11,289 nt of DNA from Anaerolineales bacterium (GTDB lineage: Bacteria > Chloroflexota > Anaerolineae > Anaerolineales > Villigracilaceae), in contig JANTFU010000048.1 in NCBI GenBank assembly GCA_024763295.1, positions 1 to 11,289 on the forward strand. The letters are read 5' to 3'. Shown piece after piece: positions 1 through 6,438 of the stretch. Position 1 is the first letter of the stretch. Every line of letters starts with the position of its first letter. Below the pieces are notes generated by a model. It searched no databases and was not told the DNA's origin. It saw nothing but the letters and a program-made list of their open reading frames with translations. The translations under genes were made by a program, and so were the position numbers.

Positions 1-101
1 TCGGCGAGGTCTTTGATTTCATTATGAATAATCTCGCGGATGGGGGCTTCGTAGCCGGAGGGGGCGGTGGTTTCGGTGAGGGTTTTGATTAAGGTTTTCA
101 T
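1..101 (-). CDS. M42 family metallo-aminopeptidase, N-terminal fragment (cut by window edge)
   Basis: Only the first 33 codons lie inside the window. They read MKTLIKTLTETTAPSGYE and onward, closely matching the N-terminus of the complete M42 peptidase just upstream (LLEKLTNTCAPSGDE) and the family signature APSGxE near the start of TET aminopeptidases. The start is fixed by an ATG at 99-101 with an AGGAAA ribosome binding site six bases before it. The metal ligands are outside the window, so activity cannot be judged. It is the third and last member of a same-strand M42 trio, separated from the preceding member by 89 bases containing an inverted octamer repeat. Family assignment is firm for so short a piece; substrate preference is unknown. 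Confidence 0.88.
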   Translation of the reverse strand, partial: MKTLIKTLTETTAPSGYEAPIREIIHNEIKDLA

Positions 102-124
102 AGGAGTTTCCTAATTACTAAATC

Positions 125-185
125 ACGCAAAGCCGCTAAGACGCCAAGGAAGGATGAAAAACTTTGCGCCTTTGCGTCTTGGCGC
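125..185. repeat. Inverted pair of octamer tandem arrays
   Basis: Three 8-base units (ACGCAAAG, CCGCTAAG, ACGCCAAG) fill 125-148, and three units of the complementary orientation (CTTTGCGC, CTTTGCGT, CTTGGCGC) fill 162-185. The consensus is RCGCMAAG. The arms 134-149 and 169-184 pair over 14 of 16 positions, so the transcript could form a hairpin between two M42 genes. There is no U-tract, so it is not a convincing terminator. It probably belongs to a dispersed short-tandem-repeat family. Confidence 0.75.
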
Positions 186-190
186 GAGAA

Positions 191-1246
191 TTATCTCGGC
201 GTTTCCAGAATCTTCGGCGTTAAATTGCTCAGCGCCGTGTGGAGTAAATTCAACGTGTTTTCCAAATCTTTAATGCGGCATAGTCCCATCGCGGTGTGGG
301 CGTAGCGTCCGGGCACGGATACCGAGCCGGTCGGGATGCCATCCAGCGAAAGGTGGATGCTGCCTGCATCCGTGCCGCCGCCGCCAGCTTGCCGATACTG
401 GTAGGGGATTTTCTTCGCATCGCCCGTCTCGCTCAACCAGCGGATCAGGCGTGGGTCTGAGAGCGTGCGCGCGTCAGCGGTATAGAGCGCGGGTCCAGCA
501 TCCAGTTTGGTGTTGTAGCGGATGTTTTCGCTGCCGTCGTGCATCGGCAAATCATAGGCGGGCGTCGAGTCGATGGCGAGTGCCAAGTCCGGGTCAAGCG
601 CGTGCGCCGCGACCTTCGCACCGCGCAATCCCAATTCTTCTTGCACGGTGAAGGCTGCCAGCAAATCCACATTGGATGGGGCATTCTTCAGCAATTCTAT
701 TATGATGGCGACTCCGAGCCGATCATCCAACGCTTTTGCGCGGATAGACTGCCCTATGCGCTGGAATTTCGTGGCGAAAGTCGCCCGATCCCCAACCTTG
801 ACGTTGGGTTTGCCCGTGCCCACATCAATGCGGAGCGCGGAGAGGGGCATTTTTTTGCCACGTTCACGCGCGCTAAGCAGATGAACAGGCGCTGCCCCGA
901 TCACTCCGGGAAGATTGTCGTGCCCAACCAGAACGGGTTTTCCAACGAGTTGACGCGAATCCAAACCGCCGAGGGCATTGATTTCGTAAAGCCCATCGCC
1001 CGCGTCATTAACAAGCATGAAACCGACTTCATCCATGTGCGCGGCGAGCATCACTTTGAGACGCTTGCGTCCCTTGCCGCGCTTGGTGACGAGCAAATTG
1101 CCGAGCGCATCGATTTTGATTTCATCGGCAAGGTCTTCGACCTCCGCACGGATAATTTTACGAATAGCCCCTTCATCGCCGGAGGGCGCGCAGGTATTCG
1201 TCAGTTTTTCGAGTAAGTTCAGTTGTGATTTGCGTATTTTTAGCAT
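191..1246 (-). CDS. M42 family metallo-aminopeptidase (TET/glutamyl aminopeptidase type)
   Basis: A 351-residue protein of normal length for the M42 family, whose dinuclear-metal aminopeptidases form dodecameric tetrahedral shells that trim short peptides in the cytoplasm. The expected residues are visible: H70 and D72 in AAHMDEVG, the bridging Asp in KALDDRLG (D174), catalytic and metal glutamates E203-E204 in TVQEELG, D226 in LALAIDS, and the last metal His H317 in RYAHTAMG. Residues about 76-165 form the inserted dimerisation (PDZ-like) domain of the family. No signal peptide is seen. The ATG at 1244-1246 is the only plausible start but lacks a clear ribosome binding site, with an AT-rich GGTATAAAAC just before it. 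It is the middle one of three tandem M42 genes. Substrate specificity cannot be read from sequence; older annotations call such proteins endoglucanase M, which is a misnomer. Confidence 0.95.
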   Translation of the reverse strand: MLKIRKSQLNLLEKLTNTCAPSGDEGAIRKIIRAEVEDLADEIKIDALGNLLVTKRGKGRKRLKVMLAAHMDEVGFMLVNDAGDGLYEINALGGLDSRQLVGKPVLVGHDNLPGVIGAAPVHLLSARERGKKMPLSALRIDVGTGKPNVKVGDRATFATKFQRIGQSIRAKALDDRLGVAIIIELLKNAPSNVDLLAAFTVQEELGLRGAKVAAHALDPDLALAIDSTPAYDLPMHDGSENIRYNTKLDAGPALYTADARTLSDPRLIRWLSETGDAKKIPYQYRQAGGGGTDAGSIHLSLDGIPTGSVSVPGRYAHTAMGLCRIKDLENTLNLLHTALSNLTPKILETPR

Positions 1247-1266
1247 GTTTTATACCAATACAGTTC

Positions 1267-1409
1267 CTGAGCGGACGCTGAGTAGACCTGAACGGAGTGA
1301 AGGTCGTATCGAAGCGGTAGTCGAAGGACGGGTTTTGCAAATACCGCTCTTCGACTGCGGGTTTCGATATGCTCCGAAAAGCATCGGAGCTACTCAACCC
1401 TCCGCTCAG
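1267..1409. repeat. REP/MITE-like imperfect palindrome, 143 bp
   Basis: The ends are inverted copies: CTGAGCGGA...TGAGTAG at 1267-1285 and its complement at 1390-1409. Inside, TATCGAA and AGTCGAAG (1307-1313, 1319-1326) face CTTCGACT and TTCGATA (1349-1356, 1363-1369). Sub-hairpins occur at 1285-1305 (GACCT/AGGTC) and at 1371-1390 (perfect 7-bp GCTCCGA/TCGGAGC). There is no coding capacity of its own. It fills nearly the whole gap between two M42 genes and the start of the upstream gene's stop region. It looks like a non-autonomous dispersed element; in the M42 transcript it would fold strongly. Confidence 0.7.
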
Positions 1410-1419
1410 AGACTGGACG

Positions 1420-2475
1420 TTAATCTTCCCAAACAATCTTATCTAAAAAGTCTTCATCCAGCACGGCAATGAATTCTGCCAGCAGGCGCGCAGTGCGTTG
1501 CACGTCTTTGACAGCGATCACTTCGACGGGTGTGTGCATGTAGCGCAGCGGAATGCTAACGACCAGTGTCGGGATGCCTTCGGCGACAAGCTGAATGTCG
1601 TCGCCGTCCGTCCCGGAGCGTCCCGGCAGAATTTCCACGCTGAAGGGAATCTCGAGCTTTTTAGCGAGGTCTTTCATTTGGTCAAATAGCACGGGATGAT
1701 TAACCGCACCCCAGCCGAGCGTGGGACCGCTGCCGAGTTCAAAAACTTCCCAGCCACTTGCGCCGGGACCCTTCGCAAAGGTCACATCGACGGCAAGGGC
1801 GAGATTAGGCTGAATGCCAAAAGCGGACGTTTTCGCGCCGATTGCGCCAACTTCTTCCTGTACACTGGCGACTGCCCAAACATCCCAAAGATGATGACGG
1901 GATTGGAGTTCTTCGAGACACAGCGTTAACGCCGCGACAGATGCGCGGTTGTCAAGCGAATGCCCAGCAACGAGATCGCCACTGAGTTCAGTGGGTTCGT
2001 TGGCAAAAGAAACGGTGTCGCCAACCTTGACTTTGCGCGCCACTTGGCGAGCAGGGAGACCGAGATCAACGAGCAGATGCTTCATTGCAATCGCGCCATC
2101 TGCTTCGCCGTCCGGCAGGAGATGCGCCGGTGGTTGGACGACAACGCCCGGCAACTCGCCGCGTTCGGTGTGGATGGTCACTGCCTGCCCCGGCAGCACG
2201 CGGATGTCGATCCCGCCCAAATTGGAGACGCGCAGAAATTCGCCATCCACTTTTTTGACAATCAAGCCAATCGCGTCCATGTGCGTGGAAATCATGATCG
2301 ATTTGCCTTTGCCCGATCCGCGTTTTAAGCCATGCACAGAGCCGAGCGGGCTACGTTCGAGTTTGTCGGTTAGTGGCTGCCATTTTTCTTCGATCACGTT
2401 GGCAATGGGCGTTTCAAAACCTGAAAGCCCGGAAATGGAAATCAGTTCTTTGAGGAGTGCTGTGGGTTTTGCCAT
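1420..2475 (-). CDS. M42 family metallo-aminopeptidase (TET type)
   Basis: Also 351 residues and clearly a paralogue, though quite diverged, of the next gene in transcription order. Metal and catalytic residues are all present: H65 and D67 in STHMDAIG, D175 in HSLDNRAS, E207-E208 in SVQEEVG, D230 in LALAVDV, and H314 in RYMHTPVE. The region about 72-160 corresponds to the family's inserted dimerisation domain. The start ATG is preceded by AAGGGA at good spacing. The stop of the upstream Thr-Pro protein lies only 20 bases before this start, so both are probably on one transcript. The SLDNRAS variant of the bridging-Asp motif (versus ALDDRLG in the neighbour) suggests that the paralogues differ in substrate preference. 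Cytoplasmic. Confidence 0.95.
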   Translation of the reverse strand: MAKPTALLKELISISGLSGFETPIANVIEEKWQPLTDKLERSPLGSVHGLKRGSGKGKSIMISTHMDAIGLIVKKVDGEFLRVSNLGGIDIRVLPGQAVTIHTERGELPGVVVQPPAHLLPDGEADGAIAMKHLLVDLGLPARQVARKVKVGDTVSFANEPTELSGDLVAGHSLDNRASVAALTLCLEELQSRHHLWDVWAVASVQEEVGAIGAKTSAFGIQPNLALAVDVTFAKGPGASGWEVFELGSGPTLGWGAVNHPVLFDQMKDLAKKLEIPFSVEILPGRSGTDGDDIQLVAEGIPTLVVSIPLRYMHTPVEVIAVKDVQRTARLLAEFIAVLDEDFLDKIVWED

Positions 2476-2495
2476 AAAAATCCCTTAATAAAAAG

Positions 2496-2984
2496 CTATG
2501 GGGTTGGAGAGGGCGTTTGTGTTTCGGTTGGGGTTGCGGTATGCGTTGACGTTGAAGTCGCCGGTTGGAACGGCGTTGGCGTTTGCGTGAAAGTTGCCGT
2601 CGGTGTGAAGGTTTGGGTTGGGGTAAAGGTCAGCGTTGGTGTGGATGTTAGTGTATTGGTTGGCGTTGATGTGGCTGGCAGGAAGGGTGTCGATGACGGG
2701 GTGTTTGTAATTGTCGGCGTCACTGTTTCGGTTGGTGTGCTGCTGGGGGTGGATGTCTGAATTTTGGGCGTGTTGGTCACGGTAGCCGTCGGGGGGGTGC
2801 CCAAAGTTGGCGTAACGGTATCAGGCAAAAGGGAGGGCGTCTCGCTGACCGTCGGCGTGACGGTGACGGGGTCCGGAGCAACCGCAACGGCAACAAATCC
2901 CAGACAATAGCAGGGAATCGTTGCCAAGATAATTGACAATAAAATCATTCGTCGGCGGGCTTGTGCGGTAGGGGTTCTATCCAT
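2496..2984 (-). CDS. Membrane-anchored Thr/Pro-repeat stalk protein
   Basis: This 162-residue protein has a basic N-terminus (ARRRM), one hydrophobic segment at about residues 13-36, and then some 120 residues of low-complexity Thr-Pro repeats (TPTxTxTP pattern) to the last codon. Such segments are typical extracellular linkers in Anaerolineae, usually leading to a globular domain; here none follows. No lipobox precedes C25 or C27. AxA sits before P37, and Pro at +1 disfavours signal-peptidase cleavage, so membrane anchoring is more likely than secretion. The Thr-rich tail could be O-glycosylated. A GGAG ribosome binding site supports the ATG at 2982-2984. It sits 20 bases before an M42 gene. 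Function unknown; a truncated remnant of a longer surface protein is possible. Confidence 0.8.
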   Translation of the reverse strand: MDRTPTAQARRRMILLSIILATIPCYCLGFVAVAVAPDPVTVTPTVSETPSLLPDTVTPTLGTPPTATVTNTPKIQTSTPSSTPTETVTPTITNTPSSTPFLPATSTPTNTLTSTPTLTFTPTQTFTPTATFTQTPTPFQPATSTSTHTATPTETQTPSPTP

Positions 2985-2999
2985 TTTTGCTCCGTCACG

Positions 3000-3008
3000 A
3001 TAATAACA
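3000..3008 (-). promoter_or_regulatory. Candidate extended -10 promoter for the Thr/Pro protein and M42 genes
   Basis: On the minus strand the sequence TGTTATTAT is an extended -10 (TG-N-TATTAT) placed 16 bases before the ATG, with the GGAG ribosome binding site between. No good -35 is visible. The surrounding 17 bases (2998-3014) recur with one mismatch at 3779-3795 upstream of the nuclease gene, which supports a shared promoter element. Confidence 0.4.
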
Positions 3009-3020
3009 GAAAAAGCGGAA

Positions 3021-3048
3021 ACGTGAAACGTGATGCGTGATGCGTGAA
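3021..3048. repeat. Heptamer tandem array, RCGTGAW family (4 units)
   Basis: Four uninterrupted 7-base units, ACGTGAA, ACGTGAT, GCGTGAT and GCGTGAA, lie between the nuclease stop and the candidate promoter of the next gene. The same family appears in the opposite orientation at 3834-3861, so the two arrays bracket the nuclease gene. Confidence 0.85.
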
Positions 3049-3050
3049 GT

Positions 3051-3746
3051 TTATTCTTTGAGTTTCCCTAACGCCCGCAGCTTCTGTTTTACGTCGGCAG
3101 GCGGGCGCTGGATTTTTTCTGAAAGTATTTCTATGGTCGCCCCTTGTTGATATTTCTCTAGGACAAATTTAACTTCTTGTACAATCCACTTTTTGTCGGC
3201 GCGGGCATAAGTCTTTGGGGTTTGCGAAATATTCTGCGTTTGAACGGTTGGTTTGGGGGCTGGTTTCTTCCCTTTTTTCGTGATTTCGCCATTTTCAGAG
3301 ACGTGAACTGTTTCAAAGCGCACACGTCCTGCGTTGATGGCATTTCTGATAGCGCGTTGTCCTTTTTGTAAACGTGCCTTGCCGCTTTTTACATCGAGAA
3401 TGACAATTTCAAGATTGTCGGCTCCCTCACCATTATCGCGCAGATTTGAATATCCGTTGAAGACCACATAGTCTATTGGGTCGCCTAAAAAACGCGCATC
3501 AGAAAAAGAGTATTCAAACCCATCCAACATAGGCGCAATTTGTTCTGCAACTTTTCCGCGCAGGACGTTCCGGCTGGTTTGTACGCTTTCTTTTCTGGCG
3601 TTTTTTATCTCATTTTGCTGTTTTTCTTTGAGCGCGTTAATTTGCTCGATATATTTGCGTGACATATCTTTTTCTTTATTTTTTCCCCATAGCCACATAA
3701 TCACAATACCAATGATTAACCCAATTACGGTATAAAAGGCTTCCAT
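3051..3746 (-). CDS. Membrane-anchored Holliday-junction-resolvase-like endonuclease
   Basis: This 231-residue protein matches the pattern of the predicted secreted or membrane endonucleases distantly related to archaeal Holliday junction resolvases (Endonuc_Holl, COG4741). Residues 4-20 form a transmembrane segment (VIGLIIGIVIMWLWG), 22-58 a charged helix, and 60-145 the PD-(D/E)xK-type nuclease core: GKVAEQIAP (E68), DARFLGDPIDYVVF (D92) and ILDVKSGKA (D118, K120), followed by GQRAIRNAINAGRVRFE. The DVK triad has Asp where EVK is more usual. A basic Pro/Lys linker (about 157-180) leads to a C-terminal helical segment (185-231) resembling a small HTH. The gene diverges from sbcC, suggesting but not proving a joint role in processing DNA ends or branches. 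True substrate and cellular side of the catalytic domain are unknown. Confidence 0.82.
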   Translation of the reverse strand: MEAFYTVIGLIIGIVIMWLWGKNKEKDMSRKYIEQINALKEKQQNEIKNARKESVQTSRNVLRGKVAEQIAPMLDGFEYSFSDARFLGDPIDYVVFNGYSNLRDNGEGADNLEIVILDVKSGKARLQKGQRAIRNAINAGRVRFETVHVSENGEITKKGKKPAPKPTVQTQNISQTPKTYARADKKWIVQEVKFVLEKYQQGATIEILSEKIQRPPADVKQKLRALGKLKE

Positions 3747-3780
3747 AAAACCCTTCCCTTTCTATGATGTTTATGCGGCG

Positions 3781-3789
3781 ATGATAACA
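3781..3789 (-). promoter_or_regulatory. Candidate extended -10 promoter for the nuclease gene
   Basis: On the minus strand TGTTATCAT forms an extended -10 (TG-N-TATCAT) some 35 bases before the ATG at 3744-3746, with GGGAAGGG as ribosome binding site in between. It lies in a 17-base segment (3779-3795) that repeats 2998-3014 with one mismatch. No clear -35. Confidence 0.4.
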
Positions 3790-3833
3790 GAAAAACAGCC
3801 AGATAGGAAAGCGGAAAAATAAAAAAACTCCAA

Positions 3834-3861
3834 TTTACGTTTTACGTTTCACGCATCACTT
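3834..3861. repeat. Heptamer tandem array, RCGTRAW family, inverted relative to 3021-3048
   Basis: Read on the minus strand the units are AAGTGAT, GCGTGAA, ACGTAAA and ACGTAAA, the same 7-base family as at 3021-3048 in opposite orientation. The array ends five bases before the TATAAT of the sbcC promoter and therefore occupies its -35 region. Confidence 0.8.
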
Positions 3862-3866
3862 ACAGG

Positions 3867-3872
3867 TATAAT
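3867..3872 (+). promoter_or_regulatory. sbcC promoter -10 (TATAAT), implying a leaderless mRNA
   Basis: A perfect TATAAT within AGGTATAATCCC lies seven bases before the sbcC ATG. A start site 6-8 bases after the hexamer would fall on or next to the A of ATG. No ribosome binding site exists at usable spacing (the only AGG is inside the promoter, about 13 bases away). The same GGTATAAT context precedes the gene at 8039. Confidence 0.5.
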
Positions 3873-3879
3873 CCCATCC

Positions 3880-6435
3880 ATGATCCCTATCTCCCTAAAA
3901 ATCTCTGGCTTCCTCTCCTACCGCAACGCTGTCGAACTCGACTTCAGCGACTTCAGCCTCGCTTGCATCACGGGGCATAATGGCGCGGGCAAATCATCCT
4001 TGCTCGACGCAATGACTTGGGCGCTCTTTGGCAAAGCGCGTAAAACCGACGATTCGCTCGTCAACCTGCAATCCAAAGCCGCCGAAGTCATTTACACCTT
4101 TGACTACGAGGGCAACCGCTATCGCATCCAGCGCACCATGCCGCGCGGCAAGAAAAAAAGCCTTGAATTTCAGGTACACGATGATGGCTTGTGGCGACCG
4201 CTTACCGAAGCGACCATGCGCGCCACGCAGGCGCGCATCGAGCAAACCCTGCGCCTTGATTACGACACCTTCGTCAACGCCGCTTTCTTTTTGCAGGGCA
4301 AAGCTGACCAGTTCACGCAGCAAAGCGCCAGTCAACGCAAGGAAACCCTCGGCAGCATTCTGGGGCTGGAGATTTGGGATGAGTACAAAACGCGTGCCGC
4401 CACGCAACGCCGTGAAATTGAGCAAGAATTGGATAGTGTGGATGGGCGCATCGCGGAGATTGACGAAGAATTGGATCAGGAAGATGTCCGCAAAGCCAGA
4501 TTAAGCGAACTCGAAGACGAACTTGGACGTTTATCTGCTACCCGTAAAGCACAGGAATCTGTCCTTGAGAATATTCGCCGTTTAACCGCATCTTTGGAAG
4601 AGCAGCGCAAATTAGTCAAGTCGCTGGCGGATAGTTTGTCCCGTTCCCAACGCAACCTGGGCGAGATCGAATCCCGCCGCACAGAACGCGAATCTGCCCG
4701 CGCGCGTTACACCGATCTGCTTGAACGCGCCGCCGATGTGGACGCCGCTTACGCCGCTTGGAAAGAATCTCGTGAAACGCTCGAAAAATGGGACGAGACC
4801 GCCAAACAATTCCATGAGCAGGATGATAAACGTCAGCCGTTCTTGCAGGAGATCGGCGCAGAGCAAGCGCGTTTAGAGCAGGAACTTGCTACGCTGGAAA
4901 AACAGGAATTAGTGATTAGGAATCAGGAATCAGGAATCAGTGGACTTCGGGAAGAAGTTGCGATTGCTGAAAAAGCGTTGAGTGAGATCGAGCAAAAAAT
5001 TGTTGAGCGCGATGCTTTGATGGAAGAAGAAAAGCAGGCGCGTGAAAAATATACTGTTTTGCAGGCAGAGAATAAACAATTCAAGCTCCAAATGGAAGCC
5101 TTGCAGGAACGCATTGATGAGTTCAAAGCGATTGAAGAAGCCAGTTGTCCGCTGTGTGGGCAAGAGTTGAGCGAAGAACATCACGCGGAAACGCTCGCCA
5201 AAATGGAAAAAGATGGCAAAGAAAAGGGCGATCAATACCGTGCCAATAAAGCGGAAATGGAAGCCATTTACGAGGAAGTTAAAAAATACGCAACACGCAA
5301 TACGCAATACGCCAACGTTGAAAAAGAACGCTTGAATGCTTCGACGAAGTTGACGCAGTTACGGGAACGTCTTGCGAGTTTGGAAGAAGAGAATAGAAAG
5401 TGGAAAGTAGAAGGGGAAGTGCGTCTCGCGGAGCTAAAAGAAATTTTAGAAAAAGAAGACTTTGCCCGAGATGCGCGTAAATCCCTCGCTGAAGTAGATG
5501 CCGAACTCAAAAAACTCGGTTACGATGCCGCCGAGCATGATGCCGCGCGTCAGCGTGAGAGTGAACTGCGCAGCGCTGAAGACGATTATCGCGAACTTGA
5601 AAATGCGAAAGCAGCGCTTGAGCCTATAGAAGAGGAACTGGCGAATCTCGACGAGCAAATCGCCAAATCCCAAGCCGAGGTTGCCGCCCAGCAGGTCGAG
5701 TATGAGGAGGCGAAAGCTGCCCTTGACGCCGCCGAGGAGAAAACGCCGGACGAGGCTGCGGCATACAGCGAACTGCTCGGAATGCAGGAGAAAGAGAACC
5801 AACTGCGGGTCGAGGTCGGTGCGGCGCGCCAAAAAGTGGATGTGCTTGATTCGCTGCGCGCGCGCAAATCCGATTTTGCATCCCGGCGCGAGGAACTCGC
5901 CATCCAAATCTCGCGCTACAAAAAACTGGAACGCGCCTTTGGCAAGGATGGTGTCCCCGCCCTGCTGATCGAGCAAGCCCTGCCGCAGATCGAGGAGAAA
6001 GCCAACGACCTGCTCGACCGCCTGAGCAACGGCACGATGTCGGTGCGCTTTGTGACGCAGGCGGCGTACAAGGACGCCAAGCGCGATGACATGAAGGAGA
6101 CGCTCGACATCCAGATCAGCGACAGCGCGGGCATCCGTGATTATGAGATGTTCTCCGGTGGGGAGGCGTTCCGTGTCAATTTTGCGATCCGGCTGGCGCT
6201 CTCGCATGCGCTCTCGCAGCGCAAGGGCGCGCGCCTGCAAACCCTGATTATCGACGAGGGCTTTGGCTCACAGGATGCGCAGGGACGGCAGCGTCTGGTT
6301 GAAGCGATCAACCAGATCAAGGGCGATTTTGCGAAGATTTTGGTGATTACGCACCTTGAATCATTGAAAGATGCTTTCCCAACGCAGATTATGGTGGAGA
6401 AGGGTGAGGGTGGGTCGGTGGTTTCTGTAATGTAA
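3880..6435 (+). CDS. sbcC: SbcC/Rad50-type SMC-family ATPase
   Basis: An 851-residue ATP-driven DNA end-processing protein that in known systems works with the SbcD/Mre11 nuclease on hairpins and double-strand breaks. Walker A is GHNGAGKSS (32-40), the Q-loop FFLQGKADQF (Q139), two long coiled-coil arms span about 170-420 and 430-690, the zinc hook is SCPLCGQ (C423, C426), the signature FSGGEAFRVN (758-767), Walker B LIIDEGFGSQD (789-799) and the switch His H825. It is near archaeal Rad50 in length and shorter than E. coli SbcC (about 1048). No sbcD/mre11 gene is adjacent; the divergent neighbour is a resolvase-like nuclease. Three heptamer repeat arrays lie inside the frame (residues 342-354, 470-479, 505-511) and the ORF survives them. 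All ATPase motifs are intact. Expression appears driven by the TATAAT just upstream. Confidence 0.96.
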   Translation: MIPISLKISGFLSYRNAVELDFSDFSLACITGHNGAGKSSLLDAMTWALFGKARKTDDSLVNLQSKAAEVIYTFDYEGNRYRIQRTMPRGKKKSLEFQVHDDGLWRPLTEATMRATQARIEQTLRLDYDTFVNAAFFLQGKADQFTQQSASQRKETLGSILGLEIWDEYKTRAATQRREIEQELDSVDGRIAEIDEELDQEDVRKARLSELEDELGRLSATRKAQESVLENIRRLTASLEEQRKLVKSLADSLSRSQRNLGEIESRRTERESARARYTDLLERAADVDAAYAAWKESRETLEKWDETAKQFHEQDDKRQPFLQEIGAEQARLEQELATLEKQELVIRNQESGISGLREEVAIAEKALSEIEQKIVERDALMEEEKQAREKYTVLQAENKQFKLQMEALQERIDEFKAIEEASCPLCGQELSEEHHAETLAKMEKDGKEKGDQYRANKAEMEAIYEEVKKYATRNTQYANVEKERLNASTKLTQLRERLASLEEENRKWKVEGEVRLAELKEILEKEDFARDARKSLAEVDAELKKLGYDAAEHDAARQRESELRSAEDDYRELENAKAALEPIEEELANLDEQIAKSQAEVAAQQVEYEEAKAALDAAEEKTPDEAAAYSELLGMQEKENQLRVEVGAARQKVDVLDSLRARKSDFASRREELAIQISRYKKLERAFGKDGVPALLIEQALPQIEEKANDLLDRLSNGTMSVRFVTQAAYKDAKRDDMKETLDIQISDSAGIRDYEMFSGGEAFRVNFAIRLALSHALSQRKGARLQTLIIDEGFGSQDAQGRQRLVEAINQIKGDFAKILVITHLESLKDAFPTQIMVEKGEGGSVVSVM
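4905..4939. repeat. Heptamer tandem array GGAATCA inside sbcC (5 units)
   Basis: Units GGAATTA, GTGATTA and three perfect copies of GGAATCA run without interruption. They encode residues 342-354 (QELVIRNQESGIS) in the N-terminal coiled-coil arm, introducing Gly and Ser unusual in such a coil. The 35-base length is not a multiple of three, yet the frame is kept. Confidence 0.85.
5288..5315. repeat. Heptamer tandem array ACGCAAT inside sbcC (4 units)
   Basis: Units ACGCAAC, ACGCAAT, ACGCAAT and ACGCCAA encode residues 470-479 (YATRNTQYAN) in the C-terminal coiled-coil arm. The same family is present outside genes at 7195-7268, showing that coding and noncoding sites share one repeat type. Confidence 0.85.
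5392..5412. repeat. Heptamer tandem array AGTRGAA inside sbcC (3 units)
   Basis: Units AATAGAA, AGTGGAA and AGTAGAA (21 bases) exactly encode residues 505-511 (NRKWKVE). Three 7-base units equal seven codons, i.e. one coiled-coil heptad. Unit degeneracy is higher than in the other arrays, so this one is less certain. Confidence 0.6.
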
Positions 6436-6438
6436 TTC

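Noticed and set aside
539..1216. 225-codon plus-strand open frame
   Set aside because: It lies entirely antisense to the M42 gene, which has full catalytic residues; it is a codon-bias shadow.
2496..2984. Lipoprotein signal in the Thr-Pro protein
   Set aside because: The residues before C25 and C27 (TIP, PCY) do not fit a lipobox.
5446..6240. 264-codon minus-strand open frame within sbcC
   Set aside because: Antisense to the sbcC coiled coil and signature region with no domain features; a shadow of the real frame.
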